This document shows, one piece after another, positions 37,492 through 47,190 of a stretch of 64,000 bases of DNA. The notes under the pieces were generated by a model. That model ran no database searches. It worked only from the letters and a program-made list of their open reading frames with translations, and was not told where the DNA came from. The stretch is taken from assembly GCA_046542255.1 (NCBI GenBank), contig JBKHBT010000006.1, positions 10,012 through 74,011 on the forward strand, given 5' to 3'. Position 1 is the first letter of the stretch; each line of letters begins with the position of its first letter. The translations under genes were made by a program, and so were the position numbers. The stretch is from JBKHBT01 sp046542255. Its GTDB lineage: Bacteria > UBP14 > UBA6098 > JBKHBT01.

Positions 37492-38163
37492 ATGGAAGAT
37501 AAAATAATAAAAATCGATGATATAATGAAAAACCATAAGCTGCGTACTCTTATTGAAACAGCACATAGGCAGCTTGGTGTTATCGGATATACTGAACATG
37601 GATTCCGCCATGCAGCGGTTGTTTCGGATCGTTCTGGTAAAATCCTGGCACAATTGGGTAAACCTAAAAGAACCGTTGAGCTAGCCAGGATTGCAGGTTA
37701 TATGCATGATTGTGGCAATGCTATAAGTCGCCATGACCATGCCAGAACAGGTGGAATCATAGCTTATGATATACTCAATGAAATCGGAATGCCTATCGAA
37801 GAAATTGCTGAAGTCGTTTCGGCAATAGGGAATCATCACGAAACATATGGCCTTCCGGTTAGCGATATAGCTGCTGCAACAATAATTGCAGATAAATCCG
37901 ATGTGCATAAATCGAGAGTCCGTAAATCTGGAGATGTGGAGCATGATATACATGACAGGGTAAATCATGCTGTCAAGAGGACAAATATTCTCGTTCATTC
38001 TGATGAAAGGACTCTGGAGCTTTCTATAGTTATTGATACAGAGATAGCTTCTATGATGCAATACTTCGAGACTTTTCTTGAGAGAATGGTGCTTTCGCGT
38101 CTCGCATCGGAATATTTGGGGTTAACCTTTGAGCTGGTTATAAATGGAACAAGGTTGAGTTAG
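37492..38163 (+). CDS. HD-domain phosphohydrolase
   Basis: The 223-residue protein shows an HD-type metal site: His in HGFRHAA, the HD pair in GYMHDCGN, further His in RHDHARTG and GNHHETYG, and Asp in IIADKSD. HD proteins remove phosphate from nucleotides or cyclic nucleotides; which substrate is used cannot be told from sequence. It lies 8 bp before purM on the same strand, which hints at a link to nucleotide metabolism. No signal peptide. Confidence 0.85.
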   Translation: MEDKIIKIDDIMKNHKLRTLIETAHRQLGVIGYTEHGFRHAAVVSDRSGKILAQLGKPKRTVELARIAGYMHDCGNAISRHDHARTGGIIAYDILNEIGMPIEEIAEVVSAIGNHHETYGLPVSDIAAATIIADKSDVHKSRVRKSGDVEHDIHDRVNHAVKRTNILVHSDERTLELSIVIDTEIASMMQYFETFLERMVLSRLASEYLGLTFELVINGTRLS

Positions 38164-38170
38164 GAGCAAA

Positions 38171-39187
38171 ATGTCTAAAGAATATACCTATAAGGATAGT
38201 GGAGTCGATCTTGGCCATGCAGAAACCTCCACAGAAAAAATCGCTCGTCTTGCCAAAAGCACTTTCTCGAAGAATGTCCTGACAGAAATCGGTTCATTTG
38301 GCGGAATATACAAACCGCCTGGTATGGAAGGCCATGTACTTGTTTCCAGTGTTGATGGTGTTGGCACAAAGATAATGATCGCAGCCGATATGAACCGCTA
38401 TAAGACAATTGGACAGGACCTTGTGAACCATTGCGTCAATGATATTGCTGTGATGGGCGCAATGCCACTTTTCTTCCTCGACTATATCGGTTTTGCCGAC
38501 CTCAGCCCGGATAATATCGCCGAGGTTGTAGAGGGATTAACGGTAGCTTGCCGGAAGAACAATCTTTCTTTAATAGGCGGCGAGACTGCACAGATGCCGG
38601 GAGTATATCCAGAGAAGCAATTCGACCTTGTAGGCGCAATTGTTGGCGTGGTAGCCAAAAATTCCATAATCGATGGAATAGATATAAAACCTGGTGATAA
38701 AATCATTGCTTTCCCTTCCAGCGGCCTTCATACAAATGGCTATTCGCTGGCGCGCAAGGTATTCGAGGATGATTCATGGGAAGATGAAATACAGGGTGAA
38801 AAACTCGGCGATATGCTGCTTGAAATCCATCGCTCATACATCAGAGAAATTGGCAAAATATCCGAATCAATCAAGATCAAAGGAATTGCGCATATCACAG
38901 GCGGTGGGATAAAAGGCAATCTAAAGCGAATTCTTCCGGATGATGTCTCTGCGATTATTCGAAAAGATTCTATTCCAAAACCAAAGATTTTTGATATAAT
39001 CCTAAAGAGCGGCGTAGCCGAAGAAGAGATGTACAATGTATTTAATATGGGCTTTGGTATGCTTGTAATTATAGATAGCAAAGATGCAGAAAACAGTATA
39101 AAAGTAGTAGAATCGATTGGGAAAACGGCCTTTGTTTGCGGCGAGATTGTTGAAAATGAAGCCGATAAGGTTATTTTGAAAAGCTAA
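38171..39187 (+). CDS. purM: phosphoribosylformylglycinamidine cyclo-ligase
   Basis: The 338-residue ATP-dependent enzyme closes the imidazole ring to give AIR in purine synthesis. Family marks are SSVDGVGTK, HCVNDIAVMGA, GGETAQMPG, the SGLHTNGYSL loop and HITGGGIKGN, in order. A TAGGAG ribosome site overlaps the upstream HD gene stop. Other pur genes are absent here. Confidence 0.97.
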   Translation: MSKEYTYKDSGVDLGHAETSTEKIARLAKSTFSKNVLTEIGSFGGIYKPPGMEGHVLVSSVDGVGTKIMIAADMNRYKTIGQDLVNHCVNDIAVMGAMPLFFLDYIGFADLSPDNIAEVVEGLTVACRKNNLSLIGGETAQMPGVYPEKQFDLVGAIVGVVAKNSIIDGIDIKPGDKIIAFPSSGLHTNGYSLARKVFEDDSWEDEIQGEKLGDMLLEIHRSYIREIGKISESIKIKGIAHITGGGIKGNLKRILPDDVSAIIRKDSIPKPKIFDIILKSGVAEEEMYNVFNMGFGMLVIIDSKDAENSIKVVESIGKTAFVCGEIVENEADKVILKS

Positions 39188-39277
39188 TTATAATTCTCTG
39201 ACTTATGATTTTATTGGAATATAGTAAAATCCTTCCAGAATTGCATTAGCTAGATTAAACATTAAAATTGGAGAAAT

Positions 39278-40546
39278 ATGGATAAAAAGGTTTATTTATT
39301 TGATATAAAAGATGCAACATTGTTTAATCCAATAGCTGAAACTCGGCCGGTTTTTAATTTATTATGTGGCATATATTCTTATTTCAATCGGATAGAGCAA
39401 TCTTCCAAAATCGAAAAAGTCGATGGCTTGATTGTCCGTCAAAAGCTCATTGAGATTACACGAGCAGCATATCAAGCTCAAGAGGTTAATCGAATCGCAA
39501 AGGCTGACAAGACAATTTTCATAAATGGCCTTGCGGCATTATCAGAATCGGACCTTGCCAGGATTTTGGATACCCAGGAAAAGGTCATTTTCCATAATGG
39601 TGAGGACATTATTGCCATGATTGTGGATTATGAAGACATCTGCGAAATTGCAGATGCGCAGGACTCCTGCGAATTTTATCTGGATGACCTGGAACTTTTG
39701 GAATTCGGCCAGCATCTTGAAATGGATATCCGAATCCCCAAAGGTATCTGGGATTTGCCGCTTATGACTGGTGCGCAGATAATCGATGATTTCCTGGATT
39801 TACTAAGTAATAATAAACGCATCAAAACATTAAAAGACAATAGCTTCGATAATTACGAAATTCGAGTTGTCGTTCCGGAGCGCATAGTTTTGGGAAGTAA
39901 TGTAAAAATTGAGCCATTTGTTTTGCTCGATGCAACTGATGGCCCTATCATAATTGGCGACAATGCCGAGATCAGTGCCGGCTCGCAGCTTCGTGGGCCG
40001 CTTTATATCGGCAATGATTGCAAAATCGTAAACGCTCGAATATCCGGCGGGTGCAGCTTTGGGCCTGTTTCGAGGATGGGTGGCGAAATCGAGCAATCAA
40101 TTGTTCAGGGATATAGCAATAAATACCACGATGGCTTTCTGGGACATTCCTATCTCGGCAAATGGGTCAATCTTGGCGCAATGACGACCAATTCTGATCT
40201 TAAGAACAACTATGGCGATATTAAATATGGCATTTCCGAAACCGAGGTCTTCAATACTGGTTCGATGAAAGTCGGTGCATTTTTGGGAGACCATGCCAAG
40301 ACAGGTATAGGCACACTGATTAATTCCGGCACTAATATAGGCGTAGGCTGCAATCTATATGGCGGTGGAATGGGCCCGAAATATCTCAAGCCTTTCTCAT
40401 GGGGCAGCGGCAGCGATGGTTTCGTAGAATACAAGATAGATAAGGCAATCGAAACCGCTGAGAAAGTCGCATCAAGGCGAAATCTTAAACTTCATGATGC
40501 AGAGATTAATCTGCTTCGTGAGATACATCGGAAGTATTGGTCTTAA
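39278..40546 (+). CDS. GlmU-like nucleotidyltransferase/acetyltransferase (Bacteroidota-type)
   Basis: The 422-residue protein has an N-terminal part that starts with FNPIAETRPVFNLLCGIYS, the form of the putative sugar nucleotidyltransferase region in the alternate GlmU family (TIGR03991-like). From about 200 on it has hexapeptide repeats forming a left-handed beta-helix (IVLGSNVKIEP, IIIGDNAEISAG, LYIGNDCKIVN), as in GlmU acetyltransferase domains. It likely acts in UDP-GlcNAc synthesis, though activity in this group is inferred. Its 3' end overlaps the convergent symporter gene by 41 bp. Confidence 0.88.
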   Translation: MDKKVYLFDIKDATLFNPIAETRPVFNLLCGIYSYFNRIEQSSKIEKVDGLIVRQKLIEITRAAYQAQEVNRIAKADKTIFINGLAALSESDLARILDTQEKVIFHNGEDIIAMIVDYEDICEIADAQDSCEFYLDDLELLEFGQHLEMDIRIPKGIWDLPLMTGAQIIDDFLDLLSNNKRIKTLKDNSFDNYEIRVVVPERIVLGSNVKIEPFVLLDATDGPIIIGDNAEISAGSQLRGPLYIGNDCKIVNARISGGCSFGPVSRMGGEIEQSIVQGYSNKYHDGFLGHSYLGKWVNLGAMTTNSDLKNNYGDIKYGISETEVFNTGSMKVGAFLGDHAKTGIGTLINSGTNIGVGCNLYGGGMGPKYLKPFSWGSGSDGFVEYKIDKAIETAEKVASRRNLKLHDAEINLLREIHRKYWS

Positions 40547-42140
40547 TCATCAGCCACATCGCAATAGTCTGAACTGCAGAAAGCCCGATAAACCAAAAAA
40601 TCCACGAAGGCAATCCAAACCACAGTTGTCCTGAATCATTCCATCGCCAGAAATCATTGGCCAATATGAAAATGCCTGCAAATATAATGATAAAGGGATT
40701 TTTAAGCCATCTGGGGAAAACTAATTCAAATTCATTGCGAGAAACAGAAATCATTATATGAGCCAGACAATAGACAATAATCGCTACTGCAATAGAAGGT
40801 AGAAATGGCAATACGCCTGGCATTGTAATTATCTTGAAGTGGAGTAGTATAACCATAATTTCGCCAGAAAGTATCGAAAGTATAGCAGCCATTGAATAGC
40901 GCTTTTTGAGATATAATCCAAAGAAAATGGCAGGGAAAAGCATAGCAAGGCCAGAGAATGCTTCTGTCGCAATCGCAAGGATGGTATCCGGTGGATTATA
41001 GGCCAGAGCAAGTCCCAAAAAGGCAAGAATAATAACAAAAATTCTGCCCATTATGCTGGATTTTCGATTTTTCAGTCCGAAAATTGGCGCAATATCGCGC
41101 GAGAAAATCGAGCCGAGCGTCAGAAGCTGCGAATCCATAGTTGACATAAGTGCAGCAATGCCTGCAGCCATGACTAATGTTGCCATATTCGGTCCAGCTA
41201 TGTCATTTAGCATCATGGGTATGATTTTATCCGCTGCTTTGCCAGAAAGCCCGGGATGCGTAAGATGTCCCAGAACTCCCATTGAAATTGGCATAAAGAA
41301 AATCAGCGATGATATAGCCGGATATGCGAGCATCGTAATCGCCAATGATTTTTCATTCTTTGCTGAGAAAAACCTCTGGAAAAGCTGCGGAAACATCGGA
41401 TCAGCGAAAAACCACAGAGCCATAAAACCCAGCCAAATGCCGGGAAGATATTTTCCAGAAGCTCCCGGCCGCGAGAAAAGTATTGGTATATTATGAAAAA
41501 CCTGCCGATTTGCAGAAATAAATCCACCATTGTGGCGTGAAACCAGAATGATGCTGATAAAAAGCAATATGAACATCAAGCTTCCCTGCAAAAGATCAGT
41601 CCATACGACTGCTTTCATGCCGCCGCGAAGCGTGTATAATAGGATAATCGCTGTAACTATAATACAACCGGTGAAATATTCGATTCCAAATAGCTCCTGA
41701 AGCACATATCCGGCCGCCATCGGTTGAAGAGCGAGATATGGAATTGTGAAAATGATCATAACAAAGGCAAAAATAATATTAAGTAATCGATTGCCATATA
41801 ATTCGCCAATAAGCTCCGGTGGGCTAATCAGATTTTTGTCTTTAGCTATTTTCCATGCTTTTTTGCCAATTACCCAGAATGATAAGGCCATAAATCCAGT
41901 CCCAAAGCCCATGATAGGGAAAAAGCTATAACCATCACGATAGCCCGCCCCGGAGGTGCCATAGACAGTGAAAGCAGAGAAATTGGTAGCAATCATTGTT
42001 CCAATAAGCAAAATCCCGGAAAGATTCCGGCCAGACAGAAAGTATTCATTCGGGCTTGCAGAGAGCTTAGTACGTGCAATAAAACCAATGATAAGAATCA
42101 CAATAAAATAGGCCGATAAAATCAAGATTTGAGAAACCAT
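40506..42140 (-). CDS. sodium:solute symporter family protein
   Basis: The product has 544 residues. The start was moved to the ATG at 42140, which has AGGAGG just before it, from the in-frame ATG at 42155. There are about 13 hydrophobic helices in SSS-family order. Family marks include GRNLSG, TNFSAFTVYG and GRIFVI and the region AGIAALMSTMDSQLL, which forms part of the sodium site. It carries a solute with sodium; the substrate (sugar, proline, acetate or other) is not clear. Convergent 41-bp overlap with the GlmU-like gene. Confidence 0.9.
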   Translation of the reverse strand: MVSQILILSAYFIVILIIGFIARTKLSASPNEYFLSGRNLSGILLIGTMIATNFSAFTVYGTSGAGYRDGYSFFPIMGFGTGFMALSFWVIGKKAWKIAKDKNLISPPELIGELYGNRLLNIIFAFVMIIFTIPYLALQPMAAGYVLQELFGIEYFTGCIIVTAIILLYTLRGGMKAVVWTDLLQGSLMFILLFISIILVSRHNGGFISANRQVFHNIPILFSRPGASGKYLPGIWLGFMALWFFADPMFPQLFQRFFSAKNEKSLAITMLAYPAISSLIFFMPISMGVLGHLTHPGLSGKAADKIIPMMLNDIAGPNMATLVMAAGIAALMSTMDSQLLTLGSIFSRDIAPIFGLKNRKSSIMGRIFVIILAFLGLALAYNPPDTILAIATEAFSGLAMLFPAIFFGLYLKKRYSMAAILSILSGEIMVILLHFKIITMPGVLPFLPSIAVAIIVYCLAHIMISVSRNEFELVFPRWLKNPFIIIFAGIFILANDFWRWNDSGQLWFGLPSWIFWFIGLSAVQTIAMWLMIKTNTSDVSHEAD

Positions 42141-42486
42141 AATCCTCCTATGCAATTTAGAAATTCCTATTTTGCACGGTAGGGATGGCTACTTAAAACC
42201 TTGGCATTACCGTTTATGATTTTGGGAATATAACTGCATAGTGGATTTTTGGCAAGGAAAACTGGTGAAAGAATCCCCCAAAAAGCTAATCAAAACCTGT
42301 TTTGATTTAATCAGTTTTCTCCGAAGACTGAAAATTGAAAATATCTTAAGCTATTATTAAAAGTTCCTGAGCAGCAAATCAAAGATTTGCGTTTCAAAGG
42401 ACCGAATTTTCCGGACAAAACCACAAAAAATAGGGCATGTCCAAAATGAACATGCCCTAAATCAAAACAAAGATTTGCAATACGAA
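42141..42486. other. 346-bp intergenic region with several inverted repeats
   Basis: The region holds no credible gene. Going up from the symporter start it contains ATCAAAAC/GTTTTGAT at 42289-42306, CAGTTTTC/GAAAATTG at 42312-42337 (one G-T pair), GCAAATC/GATTTGC at 42374-42390 and the terminator of the 1536-residue gene at 42425-42459. CAAAGATTTGC occurs twice (42380-42390 and 42468-42478). Part of it must hold the symporter promoter. Confidence 0.5.
42425..42459 (-). terminator. intrinsic terminator of the 1536-residue protein gene
   Basis: TAGGGCATGT (42431-42440) and ACATGCCCTA (42450-42459) form a perfect ten-base stem with a nine-base loop. On the minus strand it is followed by six T (42430-42425). 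It lies 27 bases after the stop codon. Confidence 0.9.
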
Positions 42487-45400
42487 TTATTTAATCAAAA
42501 TAACTCTCTGCGTTTCAGAACTTTGTGTGCCTTCTAATGCAAAGAGATAGATTCCAGATTGAACTGGAATTCCATTTGAATTCTCGCCATTCCAATTGGC
42601 TGAATTATCCGAGATTTCTAGAGTGGTAATATGGCTGCCCATTACATCATAAACCTCAATAAATTCGGCGTTCGAACCATCGGAAAGCTCGATAGTTACC
42701 GATGAATTAAATGGATTCGGATATATTCCGGTAATTGTATTGCTTCTCGGAATAATATCAGAAATGGCTACTTTATGATAACCGCTTCTTAGATGATAGA
42801 TCTCATCCGATGCGATATATTCATCATCGATGAAGCAAGAACCATAGTTCTTCGGTAATTCGACCGAGATTTCTGCATCCTGTGGCAAATATAGATTCCA
42901 ATAATTATCTGCGGAGATATCGCGGATAAGTTCGAAACCATCACGCCGGAATGATGCCATATCGCGCGCCTGATCTGGCAATGCTGGAGGATATGCCTTA
43001 TCGTATCTATCGAGGCCAGTTTCGGCAAATCCAGTCTGGCCGAACTCGAGAGGCATTCCATCGACAAAGATTTTTGCATAATCGATATCTTCCATCACAG
43101 GATAAAGCTTGCAATATAGCCCGCCAGAAGGATTGGAATAAATCGCATCTTCGGAGGCGAGAAGCCAATAGCCTTCGCCAGGCACAAAAGATGAAGCAGG
43201 AGTATATGCAGAACCATCATAGCCATAGATATCGCCGATAGTGATCTCCGAAGGCGATGTACATGTTTCCGAAACATCGCGCTCTTCTGAAGTAGCCCCG
43301 ATGATATTCCATCCACGCGAGAGATTAACATTCACGCTCTCAACCGGCAATCCAGCAATCTGTACTATTGTGTCATGTGTCATGAAGACCCAGTAGCCAG
43401 TTCCGGCAGTAAGCTCTTCGGCAGCATAGTATATGCGCTCTTCTGTATTATATCCGAATGGTTCGACTGGTGAAAACTCGAATATCTCGCTTCCCGAATA
43501 AGGAACAGGAACCACAGGCAATGATACCAGATTCCAGCCCGGAGAGAAGGTCATTTCATTGACCATCATATCGGGAATATCCCAAACGACAACAAGGGTA
43601 TCATCCAAACCAAAATATGTGAAAGAGTCCGCCTTCATATCGATGCCATTAATTGTGAAATTGCCATCTGGCAGACGATCTGGATTCCATCTAACCTTGC
43701 CATCGGACTCGCCAAATGTGGGTATAATCCATGTCTGTGGGGTCTCATTTGGCCTGATATCGCGCCTTAGGCCTCGGATATGAGTACCATCTTCATATGG
43801 ATAATCGATATATGCATCGACCACGCCCGGAGTAACAGGCAGTATAATAAGGTCGGTTCCAGCATCATAATGGCCGGTTGCCGCCGGGTCTGCACCGATT
43901 GCAAGGACAAGGTCTTTTTCTGTGTCGGGATCGATAGCTTTGTTTAGCCTGAGTGTTCCCAGCCAGGATTCTGGCTCGACGCATACTGCGAATATGCCAT
44001 CGGTGGCAACATAATCGGGATTTCCGCTATTGAAAGTAGCATCGACAAAACGAATCGGAGCATAGGAGCCGGCTCTGGCATCCTCGGGAACATAGCATTT
44101 GATATAAACTATCGTTCCACCTTCGCCAGCATCGATTGCAACAGGACTCCTCACAGTGAAATCTATAGTGCCATCTTCGGGCGATGGAGAAACATCATCG
44201 ATAGTCCATCCAGCTGTGAATGTACCTTCGGTTTCGATATTTATCGGCCTTGCTATAGTTGGGTCGAACTGAAGTTCCATCTGAATTGTATTTATCCAGC
44301 CATATTCGATAGAATCGACCATGACAGCTACCAGAGAAGTTTCGCCCGGACAAGTAACAGGCGCTTCGATACGCGGATAGACCCACCAGATCGGCATACA
44401 ATAGGCCGAACATTCATCGAAGCCCCAATTGCAGAAACTATCTCGCGCAGCAACACGTATATTGACCCATGTGCTATCGCAATAACGCGTGGGTACTGGC
44501 CAATCGATAGAATTTTCTTCCGGCAAGAATATTTCTGTTTCGCCACAATAATTGACATAGACCGAACAAGGGTCATTATTGTAGAACATATCTTCGATTT
44601 CCCATTCAAAATGTACAGTATCGAACATGATAAAAGTATCTGTCGGGCAGTCTATGCTGACTCTTGGCGCCCAGGTATCGATGCAGCCTTCTATGTTATG
44701 CTCGATGATTGTGGAATCGAAAACATCGATAGAGACCCAATGAAGCACCGGGCTTTCGCATTCTCGTGCCGATGACATACCTACTCTGTATTTGATCTGG
44801 TCGAACATTGCAAGTTCGGGTGTTTCATGAGTAACCGGGAACCATGTTGTCCAGCACTCTGTTTCGCCAATACATGTATCGGCCGCAATTTCGATATTGA
44901 TCGAACCGCCGCAAGGTGGTATGTCTGCCGACCATGTTACATTATATAGATTGGCACCGCCTTCGAATGCAATAGGGTCAGCCTGATATATTCCAGTTCC
45001 GATGCCGCCGTGATAGGAATAATAAATCGAGTTCAACATCGCCTTGGCTTCCCATTCTCTCGGCGCTTCTTCGATATGGCCATAGCTATAGAAAGATGAA
45101 AATGAATTGTAATCAGGATTATGATAATTATGCCAGTATAGCTTCGTATCGCCACCAGAGACTCCACCAGGGCCAAAATAAAGCCCCAGGCCATCGACTA
45201 CTTCCTGCCCGAGCCAATGTGTGGTTCTAACGCTGAAAGATTCCGGAATATCAAAAGGATGATTCAGTACATCGAGCGTGTCCGGGACAGCTCTGTCAAC
45301 TGATGTGAAAGTTGTCCATGAGCCATCTCTTGATGACAAGCCGGAGATATCAGTAAGAGATGTAAACCAGGTTCTTCCTCGGGCGATTGTATCATGAGTG

Positions 45401-47097
45401 AATAATAGACCTTTTCCATTCATGGCATATGTTCGAAGAGCATCTGCAGATGCAGCAGTAAGGTCGAATCCTCCATAGGAATCCGCACAGCCGAACATTA
45501 TAACATGATAATCCATCATAGAGCGGTCTATAGCAGTGTGCATCGTGCCTGTTTCATCGATATATCTGGCGCTGACCATTGTCTCGGGATCGCCGGTTGT
45601 GAGCGCTGCATTGAATGCCGATGTCCTGATAAGGAAAATCTTGATATTAAGCGGAGGGTCGCCATCGGCCATATATTCGTATATAGCATTGGACATACAA
45701 TCTGTACAATGACCATCAGGATATACTTGCAAAATATATATAGTATCATGTCCTTCGACCAGCCATAGTGCGCCATCATCCTCGCCATCTGGATCTGGTG
45801 TTAGGATTTCCATATTTGTGAATTCGCCGCTTTCGAAATCTTCCTGAGTGGTCCTAGTTAGATGGGCAAGCCCAGGAAGCTGGCCGCTTATATTTATCAT
45901 AAAATCGCAGCCTTCGTAACCAGGGAAGTCTTCAGAAGCATGCCAGCTTACGCAATGGTCGCCCGTATTGACCGATGGGCCGATATCGCCTTCGACATCG
46001 GTAACTGTCTCGAAAGGTACTTCCCATGTATCTCCACCGTCAGATGATAAATTAAGATAAAGGTCCTGATATGGAACAGAAGCAACTCCGCCAAGAGTAT
46101 AACATATCTCAACGATATTTTGGCCATCGCAATCTGTTTCTTCGTAGAATTCGCCAGTAATCGATGGTTCTACACCTTTTCTTTCCAGAATTATACGCCG
46201 CACAGAATCACAGGGATTATTTGTGATAAAAGTTATCGTATCGTAGAATGTGCCCGTCTCCATCGGCATAAAATCGACTACAAAGTCTTCACAGTCTCCA
46301 GGGCCAAGTCTTCCCGGCGTATCGACAAGGATAAATTCACTGGTATTGGAATGAGTCGTATAGCCGACATTGAGAGTATCGACTGTTTCATCAGAATTAC
46401 ATAGTGTTACGCTATATCTTTCGATATCTCCTATTAGGACGCTATCGCCGGCATGTTCGTCTTCTTCGGGCAAGGCCTGCAAAAAGCCATGGCCGACAAT
46501 AATCGTATCTTCCTGGTCGATATAAACGCTATCGAGATAAATTTTATCTGCACCATCCGCACCCGAAAGAAACCAGAAGCTTCGAAGCGGATCGCAGGCG
46601 GGCGAACAGTCTGTCCCAAATTCAAATCGCATAGAAAATTGCCATTCATCGCGTGGAATAAAGAAACCACAACCATCGGTATTATCCCACCAACGCCAGT
46701 CTCCCTGGGGATATCTGGAAAGGTTAAATTCGCCACTGTCATCGGATATCGCAACAGATGCACCGGATGGAAGCCCATCAATCCATAGCTTGGCTGTGGC
46801 ATCGCGTGTACCTCCATCATCGATATTGAATTGCGAAACCATTCCAATATTTCCGGTATGGGGATTATAGAAGAAGAAAAGATGTGCTTCATAGGCTTCT
46901 TCATATCCGGTATGCATCGATGCCGAAGTGTATTCGAACCACTCTGCTTCTGTGGTAGAATCTGTAATAATTGGCTCTACGCACATAGTATCACCACGCC
47001 AGATAATATAAAAATACCCGGCTGGATAGCCTTCCTGGCCCAAAAGGGAAAATATAGCCATGATGATAAAAACTAAAATCAATAATCTTGTTTTCAT
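42487..47097 (-). CDS. large secreted protein with cohesin-like and FlgD/Por-type domains
   Basis: The 1536-residue protein has a signal peptide (MKTRLLILVFIIMAIFSLLG). Residues about 200-300 contain an ASPM/Hydin-like beta-sandwich (FMPMETGTFYDTITFITNNP). Residues about 430-700 include CTDC and phrases such as HDTIARGRTWFTSLTD, looking like a glutamine-amidotransferase-like fold of the ThuA/DUF5057 type. A cohesin-like domain lies at about 900-1040 (QLQFDP-like QMELQFDPTIA). The segment about 1050-1430 with GWNLVSLPVVPV and GWNIIGA is shared with the 1249-residue protein. The last 80 residues contain IYPNPFNSSVTIE and end RVILIK, a Por/FlgD-type end. An AGTGAGGAA site precedes the ATG. Function unknown; a surface or extracellular role is likely. 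Confidence 0.85.
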   Translation of the reverse strand: MKTRLLILVFIIMAIFSLLGQEGYPAGYFYIIWRGDTMCVEPIITDSTTEAEWFEYTSASMHTGYEEAYEAHLFFFYNPHTGNIGMVSQFNIDDGGTRDATAKLWIDGLPSGASVAISDDSGEFNLSRYPQGDWRWWDNTDGCGFFIPRDEWQFSMRFEFGTDCSPACDPLRSFWFLSGADGADKIYLDSVYIDQEDTIIVGHGFLQALPEEDEHAGDSVLIGDIERYSVTLCNSDETVDTLNVGYTTHSNTSEFILVDTPGRLGPGDCEDFVVDFMPMETGTFYDTITFITNNPCDSVRRIILERKGVEPSITGEFYEETDCDGQNIVEICYTLGGVASVPYQDLYLNLSSDGGDTWEVPFETVTDVEGDIGPSVNTGDHCVSWHASEDFPGYEGCDFMINISGQLPGLAHLTRTTQEDFESGEFTNMEILTPDPDGEDDGALWLVEGHDTIYILQVYPDGHCTDCMSNAIYEYMADGDPPLNIKIFLIRTSAFNAALTTGDPETMVSARYIDETGTMHTAIDRSMMDYHVIMFGCADSYGGFDLTAASADALRTYAMNGKGLLFTHDTIARGRTWFTSLTDISGLSSRDGSWTTFTSVDRAVPDTLDVLNHPFDIPESFSVRTTHWLGQEVVDGLGLYFGPGGVSGGDTKLYWHNYHNPDYNSFSSFYSYGHIEEAPREWEAKAMLNSIYYSYHGGIGTGIYQADPIAFEGGANLYNVTWSADIPPCGGSINIEIAADTCIGETECWTTWFPVTHETPELAMFDQIKYRVGMSSARECESPVLHWVSIDVFDSTIIEHNIEGCIDTWAPRVSIDCPTDTFIMFDTVHFEWEIEDMFYNNDPCSVYVNYCGETEIFLPEENSIDWPVPTRYCDSTWVNIRVAARDSFCNWGFDECSAYCMPIWWVYPRIEAPVTCPGETSLVAVMVDSIEYGWINTIQMELQFDPTIARPINIETEGTFTAGWTIDDVSPSPEDGTIDFTVRSPVAIDAGEGGTIVYIKCYVPEDARAGSYAPIRFVDATFNSGNPDYVATDGIFAVCVEPESWLGTLRLNKAIDPDTEKDLVLAIGADPAATGHYDAGTDLIILPVTPGVVDAYIDYPYEDGTHIRGLRRDIRPNETPQTWIIPTFGESDGKVRWNPDRLPDGNFTINGIDMKADSFTYFGLDDTLVVVWDIPDMMVNEMTFSPGWNLVSLPVVPVPYSGSEIFEFSPVEPFGYNTEERIYYAAEELTAGTGYWVFMTHDTIVQIAGLPVESVNVNLSRGWNIIGATSEERDVSETCTSPSEITIGDIYGYDGSAYTPASSFVPGEGYWLLASEDAIYSNPSGGLYCKLYPVMEDIDYAKIFVDGMPLEFGQTGFAETGLDRYDKAYPPALPDQARDMASFRRDGFELIRDISADNYWNLYLPQDAEISVELPKNYGSCFIDDEYIASDEIYHLRSGYHKVAISDIIPRSNTITGIYPNPFNSSVTIELSDGSNAEFIEVYDVMGSHITTLEISDNSANWNGENSNGIPVQSGIYLFALEGTQSSETQRVILIK

Positions 47098-47190
47098 AAT
47101 TCCTCACTTCCTTCTATTTTAATATCCAATTATTCTGTAAATTTAAGAAAATACATAAGAAAAGCAATGATTTTAACCATATATATCAAA

